Made by a program: the position numbers and the translations under genes. Below, piece by piece: positions 1-8,569 of a stretch of DNA of 64,000 nt (the first letter of the stretch is position 1; each line of letters begins with the position of its first letter). Origin of the DNA: Streptosporangium brasiliense. GTDB taxonomy: Bacteria; Actinomycetota; Actinomycetes; Streptosporangiales; Streptosporangiaceae. The DNA is taken from contig NZ_JAUSRB010000002.1 of NCBI RefSeq assembly GCF_030811595.1, positions 6,634,001 to 6,698,000 of the forward strand, read 5' to 3'. The notes beneath the pieces are model-generated. The model made no database searches. It had not been told where the DNA came from and saw only the letters and a program-made list of their open reading frames with translations.

Positions 1-1
1 C

Positions 2-1105
2 CCGGCCGGCGGCGCGGCCGCGGCCCCCGCCCCCGCCGCCGCCGAACTCCGCACGCGCGGCGAGGGCGGGTACGTCCTGAACGACGGCCTGCTCCGGGTG
101 GAGATCGACGGCCGCGGCCTGGTCGTCTCGGCCTACGACCTGCGGGCGGGGCGGGAGACGGTCGCGCCGGGGCAGGTCGCCAACCTGCTGCAGATCCACC
201 CCGACTTCCCCAACATGTGGGACGCCTGGGACGTGGACCAGTTCTACCGGAACACGGTGACCGACCTGGTGGACGCCGACGAGGTCGCGCCGGGCGAGGA
301 GCCGGGCTCGGTCCGCGTGGTGCGCTCGTTCGGCACGTCACGGGTCACGCAGGCCCTCACCGTGGAGGCCGGGCGGCTCGACATCCGCACCGAGGTGGAC
401 TGGCACGAGACCGAGAAGTTCCTCAAGCTGGCCTTCCCGCTGGACGTGCACGCCGACCGGTACGCCTCCGAGAGCCAGTACGGCCACGCCTTCCGCGCCA
501 CCCACACCAACACAAGCTGGGAGGCCGCCAAGTTCGAGGCGTGCAACCACAAGTTCGTGCACGTGGAGGAGCCGGGCTGGGGCGTGGCGCTGGTCACCGA
601 CTCCACCTACGGCCACGACCTGACCCGCACCGTGCGGGCGTCCGACTCGGGCACGACCACCACGCTGCGGGTGTCGCTGCTGCGGGCGCCGCGGTTCCCC
701 GACCCCGAGACCGACCAGGGCCTGCACCGGTTCCGGCACGCGCTGGTGCCGGGCGCGGCGATCGGCGACGCGGTGCGCGAGGGCTGGTCCCTCAACCTGC
801 CCGAGCGGCGGGTCCCGGGTGACGTCGAGGTCGCGCCGCTGGTCACCGTGGACGACGACGCGGTCGTGGTGACCGCGGTGAAGCTGGCCGACGACGGGAG
901 CGGGGACGTCGTCGTCCGCTTCCACGAGTCCCGGGGAGGCCGGGCCCGCGCCTGCGTCTCCACCGGCTTCACCGCCACCGGTGTCGCCGTGACCGACCTG
1001 CTGGAGCGCCCGCTCGCCGACGCGGCCGCGCCGGAGCTGACCGACGGGTCGGTGGCGGTGTCGCTGCGCCCGTTCGAGCTGGTCACGCTGCGGTTCAGCC
1101 GCTGA
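2..1105 (+). CDS. alpha-mannosidase-like glycoside hydrolase (GH38), C-terminal part
   Basis: The gene enters from outside the window; the frame is open from base 2, so the true start lies upstream and the GTG at 98 is internal. The visible 367 residues look like the C-terminal beta-sandwich half of GH38 alpha-mannosidases: an ENGLLRV-like strand (LNDGLLRVEID), a segment with DVDQFYR, and a closing PFELVTLR strand typical of the family's last domain. The catalytic N-terminal domain is not in view, so substrate linkage cannot be judged. The gene ends at a TGA followed within 7 bases by a strong hairpin. Family assignment is from recognition of the fold's sequence pattern. Confidence 0.8.
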   Translation, partial: PAGGAAAAPAPAAAELRTRGEGGYVLNDGLLRVEIDGRGLVVSAYDLRAGRETVAPGQVANLLQIHPDFPNMWDAWDVDQFYRNTVTDLVDADEVAPGEEPGSVRVVRSFGTSRVTQALTVEAGRLDIRTEVDWHETEKFLKLAFPLDVHADRYASESQYGHAFRATHTNTSWEAAKFEACNHKFVHVEEPGWGVALVTDSTYGHDLTRTVRASDSGTTTTLRVSLLRAPRFPDPETDQGLHRFRHALVPGAAIGDAVREGWSLNLPERRVPGDVEVAPLVTVDDDAVVVTAVKLADDGSGDVVVRFHESRGGRARACVSTGFTATGVAVTDLLERPLADAAAPELTDGSVAVSLRPFELVTLRFSR

Positions 1106-1111
1106 GCGCGC

Positions 1112-1147
1112 GCCCTCGGCGTACCGCCCGGGCGGTACGCCGAGGGC
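1112..1147 (+). terminator. perfect hairpin after the alpha-mannosidase gene
   Basis: An 18-bp inverted repeat with no loop bases between arms (CCCTCGGCGTACCGCCC and its complement, plus one flanking pair). It sits 7 bases after the stop codon. There is no T-tract, as is usual for actinomycete terminators. Confidence 0.75.
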
Positions 1148-1198
1148 CGCCCCCGCCCGGACGCCGGGGGCGAGCCGCCGCAGGTCGTCCAGGCCTCC

Positions 1199-1227
1199 GG
1201 GGAGGATCGGACCGGATTTTGGCGCTA
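1199..1227 (+). repeat. left terminal inverted repeat of the Tn3-family element
   Basis: Begins GGGGAGGATCGGACCGGATT, the GGGG start typical of Tn3 ends. It matches the reverse complement of 9657-9685 at 26 of 29 positions. Three of the next bases outward also match because of an AGGCCT palindrome. Confidence 0.75.
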
Positions 1228-1299
1228 GAAAGACGATCTTGACGACGATTCGGTGACGACGGCTGTTTGCCCTGGTTGAGCGCCCTAGCGTGCCTGCTC

Positions 1300-4200
1300 A
1301 TGCCTGTGGATTTCCTCTCGAATGAGCAAGTAGCCCGTTATCGCCGGTTCCGGCCTGAGGTGTCGGTGGCCGAGCTCGAGCAGTTCTTCCGGCTGGATGC
1401 CAAGGCGCTGGAGGCGCTGGCGGGTAAGCGCCGCCCGGCGACGAAGCTAGGGTGGGCGGTGCAGTGGGGCACCGTGCGGATGCTCGGCACCTTCCTGACC
1501 GAAGATCCCCTGGACGTGCCCGGGGAGGTGCTGGCGTTCGTCGCCGAGCAGCTCGACGTCGACCCGGCGTGCGCGCCGGAGTACCTGACCCGGCCGAAGA
1601 CCGCATATGAGCATGCCTGGGAGATCCGGGACCTGCTGGAGCTGTCGGAGTTCTCCAAACGGGAGCAGGAGGTCCGCGACTACCTGGCCGCCCGGGTGTG
1701 GTCGACGGTCGAAGGGCCGCGAGCGTTGTTCGACCGCGCCGTGGTGCACATGCTGCGCGAGGGCATTCTGCTGCCCGCGGGGATCACCACGCTGACCCGG
1801 CTGATCAGCGAGGTTCGCCGGGCTGAGCACGCCCGGTTGTATCGCACGCTGGCCGAGCGCGCCGGCCCGGAGCTGCGGGTGAGGCTGGCCGAGCTGCTGC
1901 AGGTGCCTGCCGATCGGCGGGTCTCGGAGCTGGAGCGGCTGCGCACCGCGCCGACGCGGGCTTCGGGCCGGGTGATGGTGGCGGAGTTGCACCGGGTGGC
2001 CGAGATCGGCGGGCTGGGCGCTGGGGCAGTGCGGGTGGAGCCGGTGCCGGCGGTGAAGCTGTCGGCGCTGGCCCGGTATGGGCTGGTTTCCAAGGCGCCG
2101 ACGTTGCGGGATCTGGAAGGCGATCGGCAGGCGGCCACGCTGCTGGCCACCGTGCGGCACCTGGAGACCTCGTCGGTCGACGACGCCCTGGACGTGCTGG
2201 ACCTGCTGATCACCTCGAACCTGCTGGCCAGGGCAGAGCGGGCGGGTAAGGCCGAGCAACTGCGCACGTTCCCGAAGCTGCGCAAGGCAGCGCGGACGAT
2301 GGCCTCGGCGGTGGAGGTGCTGATGTCGGCGCCGGAGGCGACCGAGGATCGGCTGGTGTCGCTGGTGGAGGTGTGGAAGGCGATCGAGGAGGTGGTGCCG
2401 CGCGAGAAGCTGGCCTCGGCGGTGGAGACGGTCGCGGCCTTCGTGCCCACGACCGACGATGACGCGGCCGCCGAATGGCGGGCCGAGCTGGTCAAGCGTT
2501 ACCGCACGGTGCAGGGCTTCATCGAGCTGCTGCTGGAGGTGATCCGGTTCCGCGCGGTGGAGGCCGGCACCGCGGTGCTGGCGATGGTGCGCGCCGCGGC
2601 GGCGATGGCCAAGAGCCGCCGCCGCTACGGTCCCGGCGACATCACCGCGCACGAGACGCTGATCACTGGGTCGTGGCGGCCGCTGGTCTACCGCAACCCC
2701 GACGTCGCGGAGGGGCAGATCGACAAGGCCGCGTTCGTGCTGTGCGCGATCATGCACCTGCACCACGCGCTGCGCCGGCGCGATGTGTTCGCCGAAGGGT
2801 CCGAGCGGTGGAGCGATCCGCGCGCCCGGCTGCTGGACGGGGCGGCGTGGCAGGAGGCGCGGCCGCGCATCCTCACCTCGCTGGAGCTGGAGGTCGAACC
2901 GGCCGGGCATCTGGCCGAGCTCGCCGGCGCGCTGGAGGGCGCGTATGCGCGGGTGCTGGACGGGCTCGGCGCCAACACCGCGGTGCAGTTCGTCGGCGGC
3001 CGTCTGCAGTTGGAGAAGCTCGGCGCGGCCGAGGAGCCGCCGCTGATGAAGGAGCTGCGCTCCCTGGTCGATGACATGCTGCCCCGGCTGGACTTCCCCG
3101 AATTGCTGCTGGAGGTCTTCGACCGCACCGGGCTGCCGTCGGACTTCATCCACATCTCCGGCGCCGATCCATCGATGGAGGACTTCGGCGTCAGCCTGGC
3201 TGCGCTGATCGTGGCCGAGGCGTGCAACGTCGGCCTGGTGCCGATCGAGAAACCGAACGTGCCCGCGCTGACCCGGGCCCGGCTGCTGCAGGTGGATCAG
3301 GGTTACCTGCGCGGCGCGACGATCGCGGCGGCCAATGCCCGCCTGATCGCCGCCCAGGCGGAGCTGGACATCGTCGCCTGCTGGGGCGGCGGGCACATCG
3401 CTTCGGCCGACGGGCTGCGCTTCGTGGTGCCGGTGCAGAACTTGCACACCGGCCACAACCCCGCCTACTGGGGCAGGCAGCGCGGCGCGACCTGGCTGAA
3501 CGTGGTCAACGACCAGGTGATGGGTATCGGCGGGCTGGTGGTGCCCGGCACCCTGCGCGACTCGCTGTTCATCCTGGACGCCATCCACAACCTCGACGGC
3601 GGGCCCAAGCCGGAGACGGTGGTCACCGACACCGCCAGCTACTCCGACATCGTCTCGGGACTGTTCGCGATCTGCGGCTACCAGTTCTCCCCGCGCATCG
3701 CCGACCTGGCCGACACCCGGCTGTGGCGCACCAACACCCGGGCCGTCTACGGGCCGCTGGAGCACATGTCCCGCCACACCGTCCGGCTGGACAAGATCCG
3801 CGCGCACTGGGGCGACATGCTCCGGGTGGCCGGCTCGCTGACGATGGGCACGGTGCGCGCCTACGACCTGATCCGGATGCTGTCGGCCGATGGCCGCACC
3901 ACCGGCTTGGGCGAGGCGTTCGCGCACTACGGTCGGATTTTCAAGACGCTGCACCTGCTGCAGTTCATCGCCGACGAAGGCTACCGCCGCATGATCGGCA
4001 CCCAGCTCAACGTCCAGGAAGCGCGCCACCGTCTCGCCCGGAAGATCGCCTTTGGCAACCGGGGGCAGTTGCGCCAGCGCTACCGCGAGGGCCTGGAGGA
4101 TCAGCTGGGCAGTCTGGGGTTGGCGTTGAACGCGGTCATCTGGTGGAACAGCCTGTATCTGGACGCGGCCGTCAAGCATCTGCGCGCCCAGGGCTTTCCT

Positions 4201-4338
4201 GTCACGGACGAGATGTGCGCGCACTTGTCGCCGATCCAGTACGAGCACATCAACTTCCTGGGCCGTTACGCCTTTTCTCACGCGGACGTGGCCGGCGGCC
4301 TGCGCCCCTTCCATGACGGCGGTCACGAGCGGAGCTGA
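1300..4338 (+). CDS. tnpA: Tn3 family transposase
   Basis: Carries out replicative transposition of the element. The 1,012-residue length is normal for TnpA. The N-terminal half is the DUF4158-type DNA-binding region (starts MPVDFLSNEQVARYRRF). The C-terminal half is the DDE domain: Asp704 in SADGLRF, Asp777 in VVTDTASYSD, and an acidic cluster near residue 930 (YREGLEDQ) where the family's Glu lies. The segments HTGHNPAYWGRQRGATWLN and NAVIWWNSLYLDAAV are also family-typical. The ATG at 1300 is preferred over a TTG 33 bases upstream because the protein then starts exactly as relatives do. No frameshift was seen. The gene lies 73 bases inside the left inverted end. Confidence 0.95.
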   Translation: MPVDFLSNEQVARYRRFRPEVSVAELEQFFRLDAKALEALAGKRRPATKLGWAVQWGTVRMLGTFLTEDPLDVPGEVLAFVAEQLDVDPACAPEYLTRPKTAYEHAWEIRDLLELSEFSKREQEVRDYLAARVWSTVEGPRALFDRAVVHMLREGILLPAGITTLTRLISEVRRAEHARLYRTLAERAGPELRVRLAELLQVPADRRVSELERLRTAPTRASGRVMVAELHRVAEIGGLGAGAVRVEPVPAVKLSALARYGLVSKAPTLRDLEGDRQAATLLATVRHLETSSVDDALDVLDLLITSNLLARAERAGKAEQLRTFPKLRKAARTMASAVEVLMSAPEATEDRLVSLVEVWKAIEEVVPREKLASAVETVAAFVPTTDDDAAAEWRAELVKRYRTVQGFIELLLEVIRFRAVEAGTAVLAMVRAAAAMAKSRRRYGPGDITAHETLITGSWRPLVYRNPDVAEGQIDKAAFVLCAIMHLHHALRRRDVFAEGSERWSDPRARLLDGAAWQEARPRILTSLELEVEPAGHLAELAGALEGAYARVLDGLGANTAVQFVGGRLQLEKLGAAEEPPLMKELRSLVDDMLPRLDFPELLLEVFDRTGLPSDFIHISGADPSMEDFGVSLAALIVAEACNVGLVPIEKPNVPALTRARLLQVDQGYLRGATIAAANARLIAAQAELDIVACWGGGHIASADGLRFVVPVQNLHTGHNPAYWGRQRGATWLNVVNDQVMGIGGLVVPGTLRDSLFILDAIHNLDGGPKPETVVTDTASYSDIVSGLFAICGYQFSPRIADLADTRLWRTNTRAVYGPLEHMSRHTVRLDKIRAHWGDMLRVAGSLTMGTVRAYDLIRMLSADGRTTGLGEAFAHYGRIFKTLHLLQFIADEGYRRMIGTQLNVQEARHRLARKIAFGNRGQLRQRYREGLEDQLGSLGLALNAVIWWNSLYLDAAVKHLRAQGFPVTDEMCAHLSPIQYEHINFLGRYAFSHADVAGGLRPFHDGGHERS

Positions 4339-4399
4339 CCCGGGTCGACATCGACGTGCGGGGGCGGCGTGGACCCGCGGTGGGCGTCACCCGGCCCGG

Positions 4400-4756
4400 T
4401 CAGTCGTGGCGGGGGAGGCCGGAGACCTCGTGGTCGGCGTGGAAGAGGGCCTCGTTGATGATGGCTCGGACGTGGGCGTCACGGGCTCGGTAGAGCACGC
4501 GGCGGCCGTCGCGCCGGGTCTGCACGAGACCGGCCAGGCGGAGTTTGGCCAGGTGCTGGGAGACCGATGGCCGGGCGACGCCGATGGCGGCCGACAGGCT
4601 GCTGACGTCGTACTCGCCGCTGGACAGCAGCCACATCAGGCGCAGCCGGGTGGCGTCGCTGAGCATCCGGAAGGCTTCGACAGCCGTGTCGACCTGCGCG
4701 CTTGTCGGTTGCTCTTGCGACTGTGACGCACCTGATTGATTGTCGCGTGCATACAT
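4400..4756 (-). CDS. ArsR/SmtB-family metal-sensing repressor (NmtR/CzrA-like)
   Basis: A 118-residue winged-helix repressor, transcribed away from the CDF exporter gene that starts 50 bases off. The recognition helix region reads ARPSVSQHLAKLRLAGLV. The last helix has Asp93, His95, His106 and His109, the D-x-H-x10-H-x2-H pattern of the alpha-5 metal site in NmtR and CzrA. Those proteins sense Ni/Co or Zn/Co and release DNA on binding. The arsenic-type cysteine pair ELCVC is absent. The start is set at the ATG giving MYARDNQ; a longer frame upstream would run into the promoter of the exporter. Role as the exporter's repressor is inferred from divergence and the metal site. Confidence 0.85.
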   Translation of the reverse strand: MYARDNQSGASQSQEQPTSAQVDTAVEAFRMLSDATRLRLMWLLSSGEYDVSSLSAAIGVARPSVSQHLAKLRLAGLVQTRRDGRRVLYRARDAHVRAIINEALFHADHEVSGLPRHD

Positions 4757-4769
4757 GACTACATATAAT
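4740..4769 (+). promoter_or_regulatory. sigma70-like promoter of the CDF exporter
   Basis: TTGTCG at 4740-4745, 18 bases, then a perfect TATAAT at 4764-4769, pointing at the exporter gene 37 bases on. It overlaps the arsR start codon, so the repressor can cover both promoters. Confidence 0.55.
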
Positions 4770-4806
4770 CCCGGCAATTTGGTCACATGCAAGCGAGAGG
4801 TACGCG

Positions 4807-5862
4807 ATGGCTGAGGTTGGTCCCCCACAGCACGGTCACGGCCATGGTCACGGACATGGGCATGGGCATGGGCACGAACAGGGCAGGCGGTTGCTGTTGA
4901 AGCTTCGCCACGTCATCACCCCGCACAGCCATGACAGCGCGGACAAGACCGACACCGCGCTGGAGTCCAGCAGCCGCGGCATGCGTGTCCTGGCCATCTC
5001 GTTCGCCGCACTGACGGTCACCGCCCTCGTACAGGCCGTCATCGTCGCGCTGTCCGGGTCGGTGGCGCTGCTGGGCGATACGCTGCACAACTTCGCTGAC
5101 GCGCTGACCGCGGTGCCGCTGGCGATCGCCTTCTCCCTGGGGCGGCGGGCGGCCACGCGCCGCTTCACCTACGGCTACGGCAGGGCGGAGGATCTGGCCG
5201 GGGTCGTCATCGTGCTGCTGATCGGCGCGTCGGCGGCGCTGGCCGGTTACGAGGCCGTCAAGCGGCTGATCAACCCGGCCGACATGCAGGCGCTGGGCCT
5301 GGTGGCCGCCGCCGGCGTGGTCGGGTTCCTCGGCAACGAGTGGGTCGCCCGTTACCGGATCAGAGTGGGGCGGGAGATCGGCTCGGCGGCGCTGGTGGCC
5401 GACGGTCTGCACGCCCGTACCGACGGCTTCACATCGCTGGCCGTGCTGCTGGGGGCTGGTGGGGCGGCGCTCGGGTTCCCGCTGGCCGACCCCATCGTGG
5501 GCTTGCTGATCACCGTGGCGATCTGCTTCGTGCTGCGCGATGCCGCCCGCGAGATCTACCACCGGCTGATGGACGCGGTCGCCCCCAAGCTGATCGCCCG
5601 GGGGGAGGAGATCCTGGCGGCGGTGCCCGGAGTGGAGCGGGTCGGGGCGGTACGGCTGCGCTGGGTCGGTCACGCGCTCCGGGCCGAGGTCGAGATCGGC
5701 GTGCGGCACGACGCCTCGCTCATCGAGGCGCACGCCGTGGCGGTGGAGGCCGAGCACCGGCTGATGCACGAGCTGCCGCGGCTACGTGCCGCGATGGTGC
5801 ATGCCGACCCGGACGGCCCGGCCGGTACCGATCACCACGCCGTCCTCCTCGCGCACCGATAA
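4807..5862 (+). CDS. cation diffusion facilitator metal exporter with His-rich N-terminus
   Basis: Membrane antiporter that expels divalent metal (Zn, Co or Ni). Residues 9-23 are eight His-Gly alternations that can bind metal, followed by HSH at 40-42. Six membrane spans follow. The two metal-binding motifs are His94-x3-Asp98 in HNFAD and His202-x3-Asp206 in HARTD, the H-x3-D pairs of zinc-type CDF proteins. The C-terminal ~80 residues form the cytoplasmic domain (AVPGVERVGAVRLRWVGHALRAEVEI). Length 351 residues is usual. It is paired with the divergent ArsR sensor and sits in the transposon cargo, so it is probably the resistance determinant. The exact metal cannot be fixed from sequence. 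Confidence 0.92.
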   Translation: MAEVGPPQHGHGHGHGHGHGHGHEQGRRLLLKLRHVITPHSHDSADKTDTALESSSRGMRVLAISFAALTVTALVQAVIVALSGSVALLGDTLHNFADALTAVPLAIAFSLGRRAATRRFTYGYGRAEDLAGVVIVLLIGASAALAGYEAVKRLINPADMQALGLVAAAGVVGFLGNEWVARYRIRVGREIGSAALVADGLHARTDGFTSLAVLLGAGGAALGFPLADPIVGLLITVAICFVLRDAAREIYHRLMDAVAPKLIARGEEILAAVPGVERVGAVRLRWVGHALRAEVEIGVRHDASLIEAHAVAVEAEHRLMHELPRLRAAMVHADPDGPAGTDHHAVLLAHR

Positions 5863-5932
5863 GACCAGGTAAGGGCTGTTTTGTCGGTCGCTTGTGCCAG
5901 GATGACGCGCTGGCGAGTCGGGGGGAGCGCGC

Positions 5933-7156
5933 ATGCTGAGATCTTTGCCGGTGGCGGCCAGGACGCTGGTGTGGGTGCGTGTCCTCAACGCGCTCGGCGC
6001 CTACGCCCTGTCGTTCCTGGCGGTGCTGACGGGCCCTGAGCTGGCCGCGGTGGCGCTGGCCTTGTTCGGGGTCACGGCGCTGATCTCGCGGTGGGTGGGG
6101 GCGTTCCTGCTCGATCGGTTCTCGCCGCGCACGGTGCTGGCCTCCGGGTTGGTGGCGACCGGTCTGTCGCTGGCCGGGCTCGCGCTGGCCCATGGCCAGG
6201 TGCAGGTGCTGGTGGCGATCGCGGTGGTGGGTCTGGCCTTCGAGGTGTACGAGCCGGCGTCGCAGGAGCTGCTGGCCCGGGCGAGTACGGGAGAGCGGCG
6301 GCATCACACGTACGCGGTGATGGGGGTGGCGCTGTCGGCGGCCGGGGCGGCGGCGGGGCTGCTGGCGGCGGGGCTGCTGCCGCTGGGAGTGCGCTGGCTG
6401 GTGGCCGCCGACGCGCTCACCTGCCTGGTGGCGGCGGTCGTCGCGGTGGCGTTTCTGCCCCGCGAGTCTGGCCGGGGCGGCGGTCGCGGTGAGCGTGGGC
6501 GAGCGGGTGGGCGGTGGCGGCCCCCGGTGGCGCTGATGCGGCTGACCGTGGCGGGCACCGCGTTCGCGGTCGGCTCCCTGGCGGTGATGATGTATCTGCC
6601 GCTGGCGCTGCTGGAGCGGGGCGCGCCGGCGTGGCTGCCGGGGCTGGGGCTCGCGGGCGCGGCGGTGCTGGCTCCGGTGGCCTTGTGGCCGTCCCGGCGG
6701 CTGCTGGCCGGGCGGTCGCATGTGGTGATCCTCGGCGTCGGCACGGTGCTGCTGGGGATGCTCGCGCTGGTCATGGCTGTCACGGCCAGTCCAGCGGTGA
6801 CGATCGGTGCTTACCTGGCCTGTACGGTGGCGAACACTGTGCTGCTGGGTCGCTGGCAGTCCGCCGTGGCCGACGCCGCGCCTGAAGCCGATCGGCCGCG
6901 CTGGTTCGCTTTCCAGGGATCGTCGTGGGGCGTGGCGCAGCCGGCCGTGCCGCCGCTGGCCGCGCTGGCCGGCACCACGGCCGGAGCCATGGGGGGCGGG
7001 CGCCTTCCTGGCAGCCGGCGTGGCCTTCCTGCTGGTGCCCTTCATGCTGCGCCGCATCGCCGCCTGACCTCGATCACGGCTGCGCCGCCAGCGCCCGCAC
7101 GCCAGGAACGACAGCGGCACGAAAGGCCGCCTCCAGCTCGGCCGCAGTGGCGCTGA
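5933..7156 (+). CDS. MFS transporter, frameshifted near its 3' end
   Basis: A major facilitator protein of about 378 residues in its natural form, with hydrophobic spans from residue 1 on and a charged central loop (SGRGGGRGERGRAGGRWR). Near the end the reading frame is thrown by one extra G in the run at 6991-6996. As read, the frame runs on to 7156, ending in a basic, proline-rich tail overlapping the next gene. One base less gives GAFLAAGVAFLLVPFMLRR and a stop at 7067, which looks like a real last membrane helix. GGGGGAG precedes the ATG. It lies 70 bases after the CDF gene, likely in one transcript. The substrate is unknown. Confidence 0.75.
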   Translation: MLRSLPVAARTLVWVRVLNALGAYALSFLAVLTGPELAAVALALFGVTALISRWVGAFLLDRFSPRTVLASGLVATGLSLAGLALAHGQVQVLVAIAVVGLAFEVYEPASQELLARASTGERRHHTYAVMGVALSAAGAAAGLLAAGLLPLGVRWLVAADALTCLVAAVVAVAFLPRESGRGGGRGERGRAGGRWRPPVALMRLTVAGTAFAVGSLAVMMYLPLALLERGAPAWLPGLGLAGAAVLAPVALWPSRRLLAGRSHVVILGVGTVLLGMLALVMAVTASPAVTIGAYLACTVANTVLLGRWQSAVADAAPEADRPRWFAFQGSSWGVAQPAVPPLAALAGTTAGAMGGGRLPGSRRGLPAGALHAAPHRRLTSITAAPPAPARQERQRHERPPPARPQWR

Positions 7157-7652
7157 TCTCCCCATCGACCCATTTGGCCAGCATGGCCATGAACGCCCCG
7201 ACGACGCAGGTGACGACCAAGTCCAACCGCGTGGATGCCCGCACGCCACGGGCGAGCAGTTCGTCACGGACGACTGCCTGCAGGACCTGTTCGCCGTGGG
7301 CCATCACGGCCCGGCCGCTGCGCCGGCCGAGCAGTGCCCGCACCAGGTCCCGCTGGTCGTGTACGTGCTCGAACATCGGCCTGGCGAAGGCGAACAGCGG
7401 GCCGTCGGCACTGGGCACCGCGTGCAGGAACGTCAGCTCATCCAGGTTGGCCAGCAGCACCGCCTGTTTGCTGTCGAAGTGCGCGTAGAAGGTCGAGCGG
7501 CCCACGTCGGCGCGGCGGATCAGGTCGCTGACGGTCACCTGGTCATAGCCCTTGTCCAGGATCAGCTCGATCAGGGCGCGCTGGATCGCCTGCCGGGTAC
7601 GGCGCACCCGCCGGTCGACGGTGCCCGCCGGCGGGCCGGAGTTCGTGGCCAC
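7074..7652 (-). CDS. TetR-family repressor
   Basis: 192 residues. The N-terminal helix-turn-helix is at about residues 15-62 (TRQAIQRALIELILDKGYDQVTVSDLIRRADVGRSTFYAHFDSK). The C-terminal ligand domain has no recognisable specificity. The start is a GTG (MATNSGPPAG). It is divergent from the methyltransferase gene, with a perfect dyad in the gap, so it probably controls that gene and itself. Its 3' end faces and, as read, overlaps the frameshifted MFS gene. Confidence 0.9.
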   Translation of the reverse strand: MATNSGPPAGTVDRRVRRTRQAIQRALIELILDKGYDQVTVSDLIRRADVGRSTFYAHFDSKQAVLLANLDELTFLHAVPSADGPLFAFARPMFEHVHDQRDLVRALLGRRSGRAVMAHGEQVLQAVVRDELLARGVRASTRLDLVVTCVVGAFMAMLAKWVDGEISATAAELEAAFRAAVVPGVRALAAQP

Positions 7653-7734
7653 TTCACCGCCTGGTGTTCAGTACCGCACAGTCGGGCGGCACATGCTTGT
7701 TGACCCGCCATGTTATCGGCCGCACCATACGTAA

Positions 7735-7751
7735 CCGAACAGGTTGTTCGG
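7735..7751. promoter_or_regulatory. candidate TetR operator
   Basis: Perfect dyad CCGAACA-ggt-TGTTCGG between the divergent TetR and methyltransferase genes. It ends inside the ribosome-binding site (GGAAGGAG) of the methyltransferase. Assignment to this TetR is inferred from position. Confidence 0.6.
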
Positions 7752-7764
7752 AAGGAGACATGGA

Positions 7765-8418
7765 ATGGGACTGGGCAGACTGCTGCATGCTCACGCAGAA
7801 CACGCGGATGCGGGTGGAACGATCGACCGCCCACGCGGCTACGAGGTCATGGCGGAGGTCGGCTTCCTCGGCCGGCGAAGGGAGACCTTCACCAGGCTGG
7901 CCGCGTTGTCCGGAGCGCGGCCGGGTGACCGCGTCGTCGACGTCGGCTGCGGCACCGGCTACCTGACCCGGATCATGGCTCGCCTCGTCGGCCCGGACGG
8001 ACAGGTGACGGGAGTGGACCCTTCCGCCGCGGTCGTCGAACACGCCCGGCGGCGCGCCGCCGCCAACTGTTCCTACCTCGTCGGCGAAGGCCAGGCGATG
8101 GACCTGCCCGACGCCTGTGCCGACGTGGTGGTCTCCAGCCTCGCGGTGCACCACATGCCGGCCGCCGCGCGCGGCACGGCCATCAGGGAGATGTTCCGCG
8201 TGCTGCGGCCCGGCGGGCGGCTGCTAATCGCCGAGTTCCGCCCGCCCGCCAATGCGCTGCTCGCCCACCTGGTCGCGGCGCTGACCGGGCCCGCGATGCG
8301 GCACAACGCGCACGACCTGCTCGGTGACCTCATCCCGCAGGCAGGTTTTCAGGTCCTGGATACGGGTGACCTGCCGGTGATGCTCTCCTATGTCCGAGCG
8401 CGCCGCCCGGCCGCTTAA
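7765..8418 (+). CDS. class I SAM-dependent methyltransferase
   Basis: 217 residues with the SAM-binding motif I VVDVGCGTGYLTRIMARLV, an acidic motif at VTGVDPSAAVVEHA, and the post-motif LAVHHM...EMFRVLRPGGRLLIAEF characteristic of UbiE/Coq5-like small-molecule methyltransferases. The chosen ATG has GGAAGGAG 7 bases upstream; a TTG start 21 bases earlier lies inside the dyad. The C-terminal VLDTGDLPVMLSYVRARRP is typical of the group. It is cargo of the transposon beside its own TetR regulator. The substrate is unknown. Methylation of a toxic compound or metal(loid) is possible, but no ArsM-type cysteine set is seen. Confidence 0.88.
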   Translation: MGLGRLLHAHAEHADAGGTIDRPRGYEVMAEVGFLGRRRETFTRLAALSGARPGDRVVDVGCGTGYLTRIMARLVGPDGQVTGVDPSAAVVEHARRRAAANCSYLVGEGQAMDLPDACADVVVSSLAVHHMPAAARGTAIREMFRVLRPGGRLLIAEFRPPANALLAHLVAALTGPAMRHNAHDLLGDLIPQAGFQVLDTGDLPVMLSYVRARRPAA

Positions 8419-8569
8419 GCGTCCAGGCGACCACCACTGGTTGATCATCATGACGAACCGCAGGGCGGCCGTCGAGCAGCACCCGCCGGTCCTCGTCCGC
8501 GACCGGGCACCGAGCAAGGCGCCGCCGAGGTGCTGCGGACGTGCGCCCGACCTCGTCACCGGGTAATGG

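Noticed and set aside
1191-1198. AGGCCTCC as the definite target-site duplication of the transposon
   Set aside because: The copy at the right end is offset by two bases and eight bases is too long for a Tn3 element. AGGCCT is also a palindrome, so chance agreement is easy.
1447-4326. Long minus-strand open frame (959 codons) opposite the transposase
   Set aside because: It is antisense to a clear Tn3 transposase. Its product is Gln/Arg/His-rich with no domain, a usual mirror effect in high-GC genes.
4838-4881. Short tandem repeat of GGCCATGGTCAC type at the CDF start, possible regulatory repeat
   Set aside because: It is simply the codons of the His-Gly tail of the exporter.
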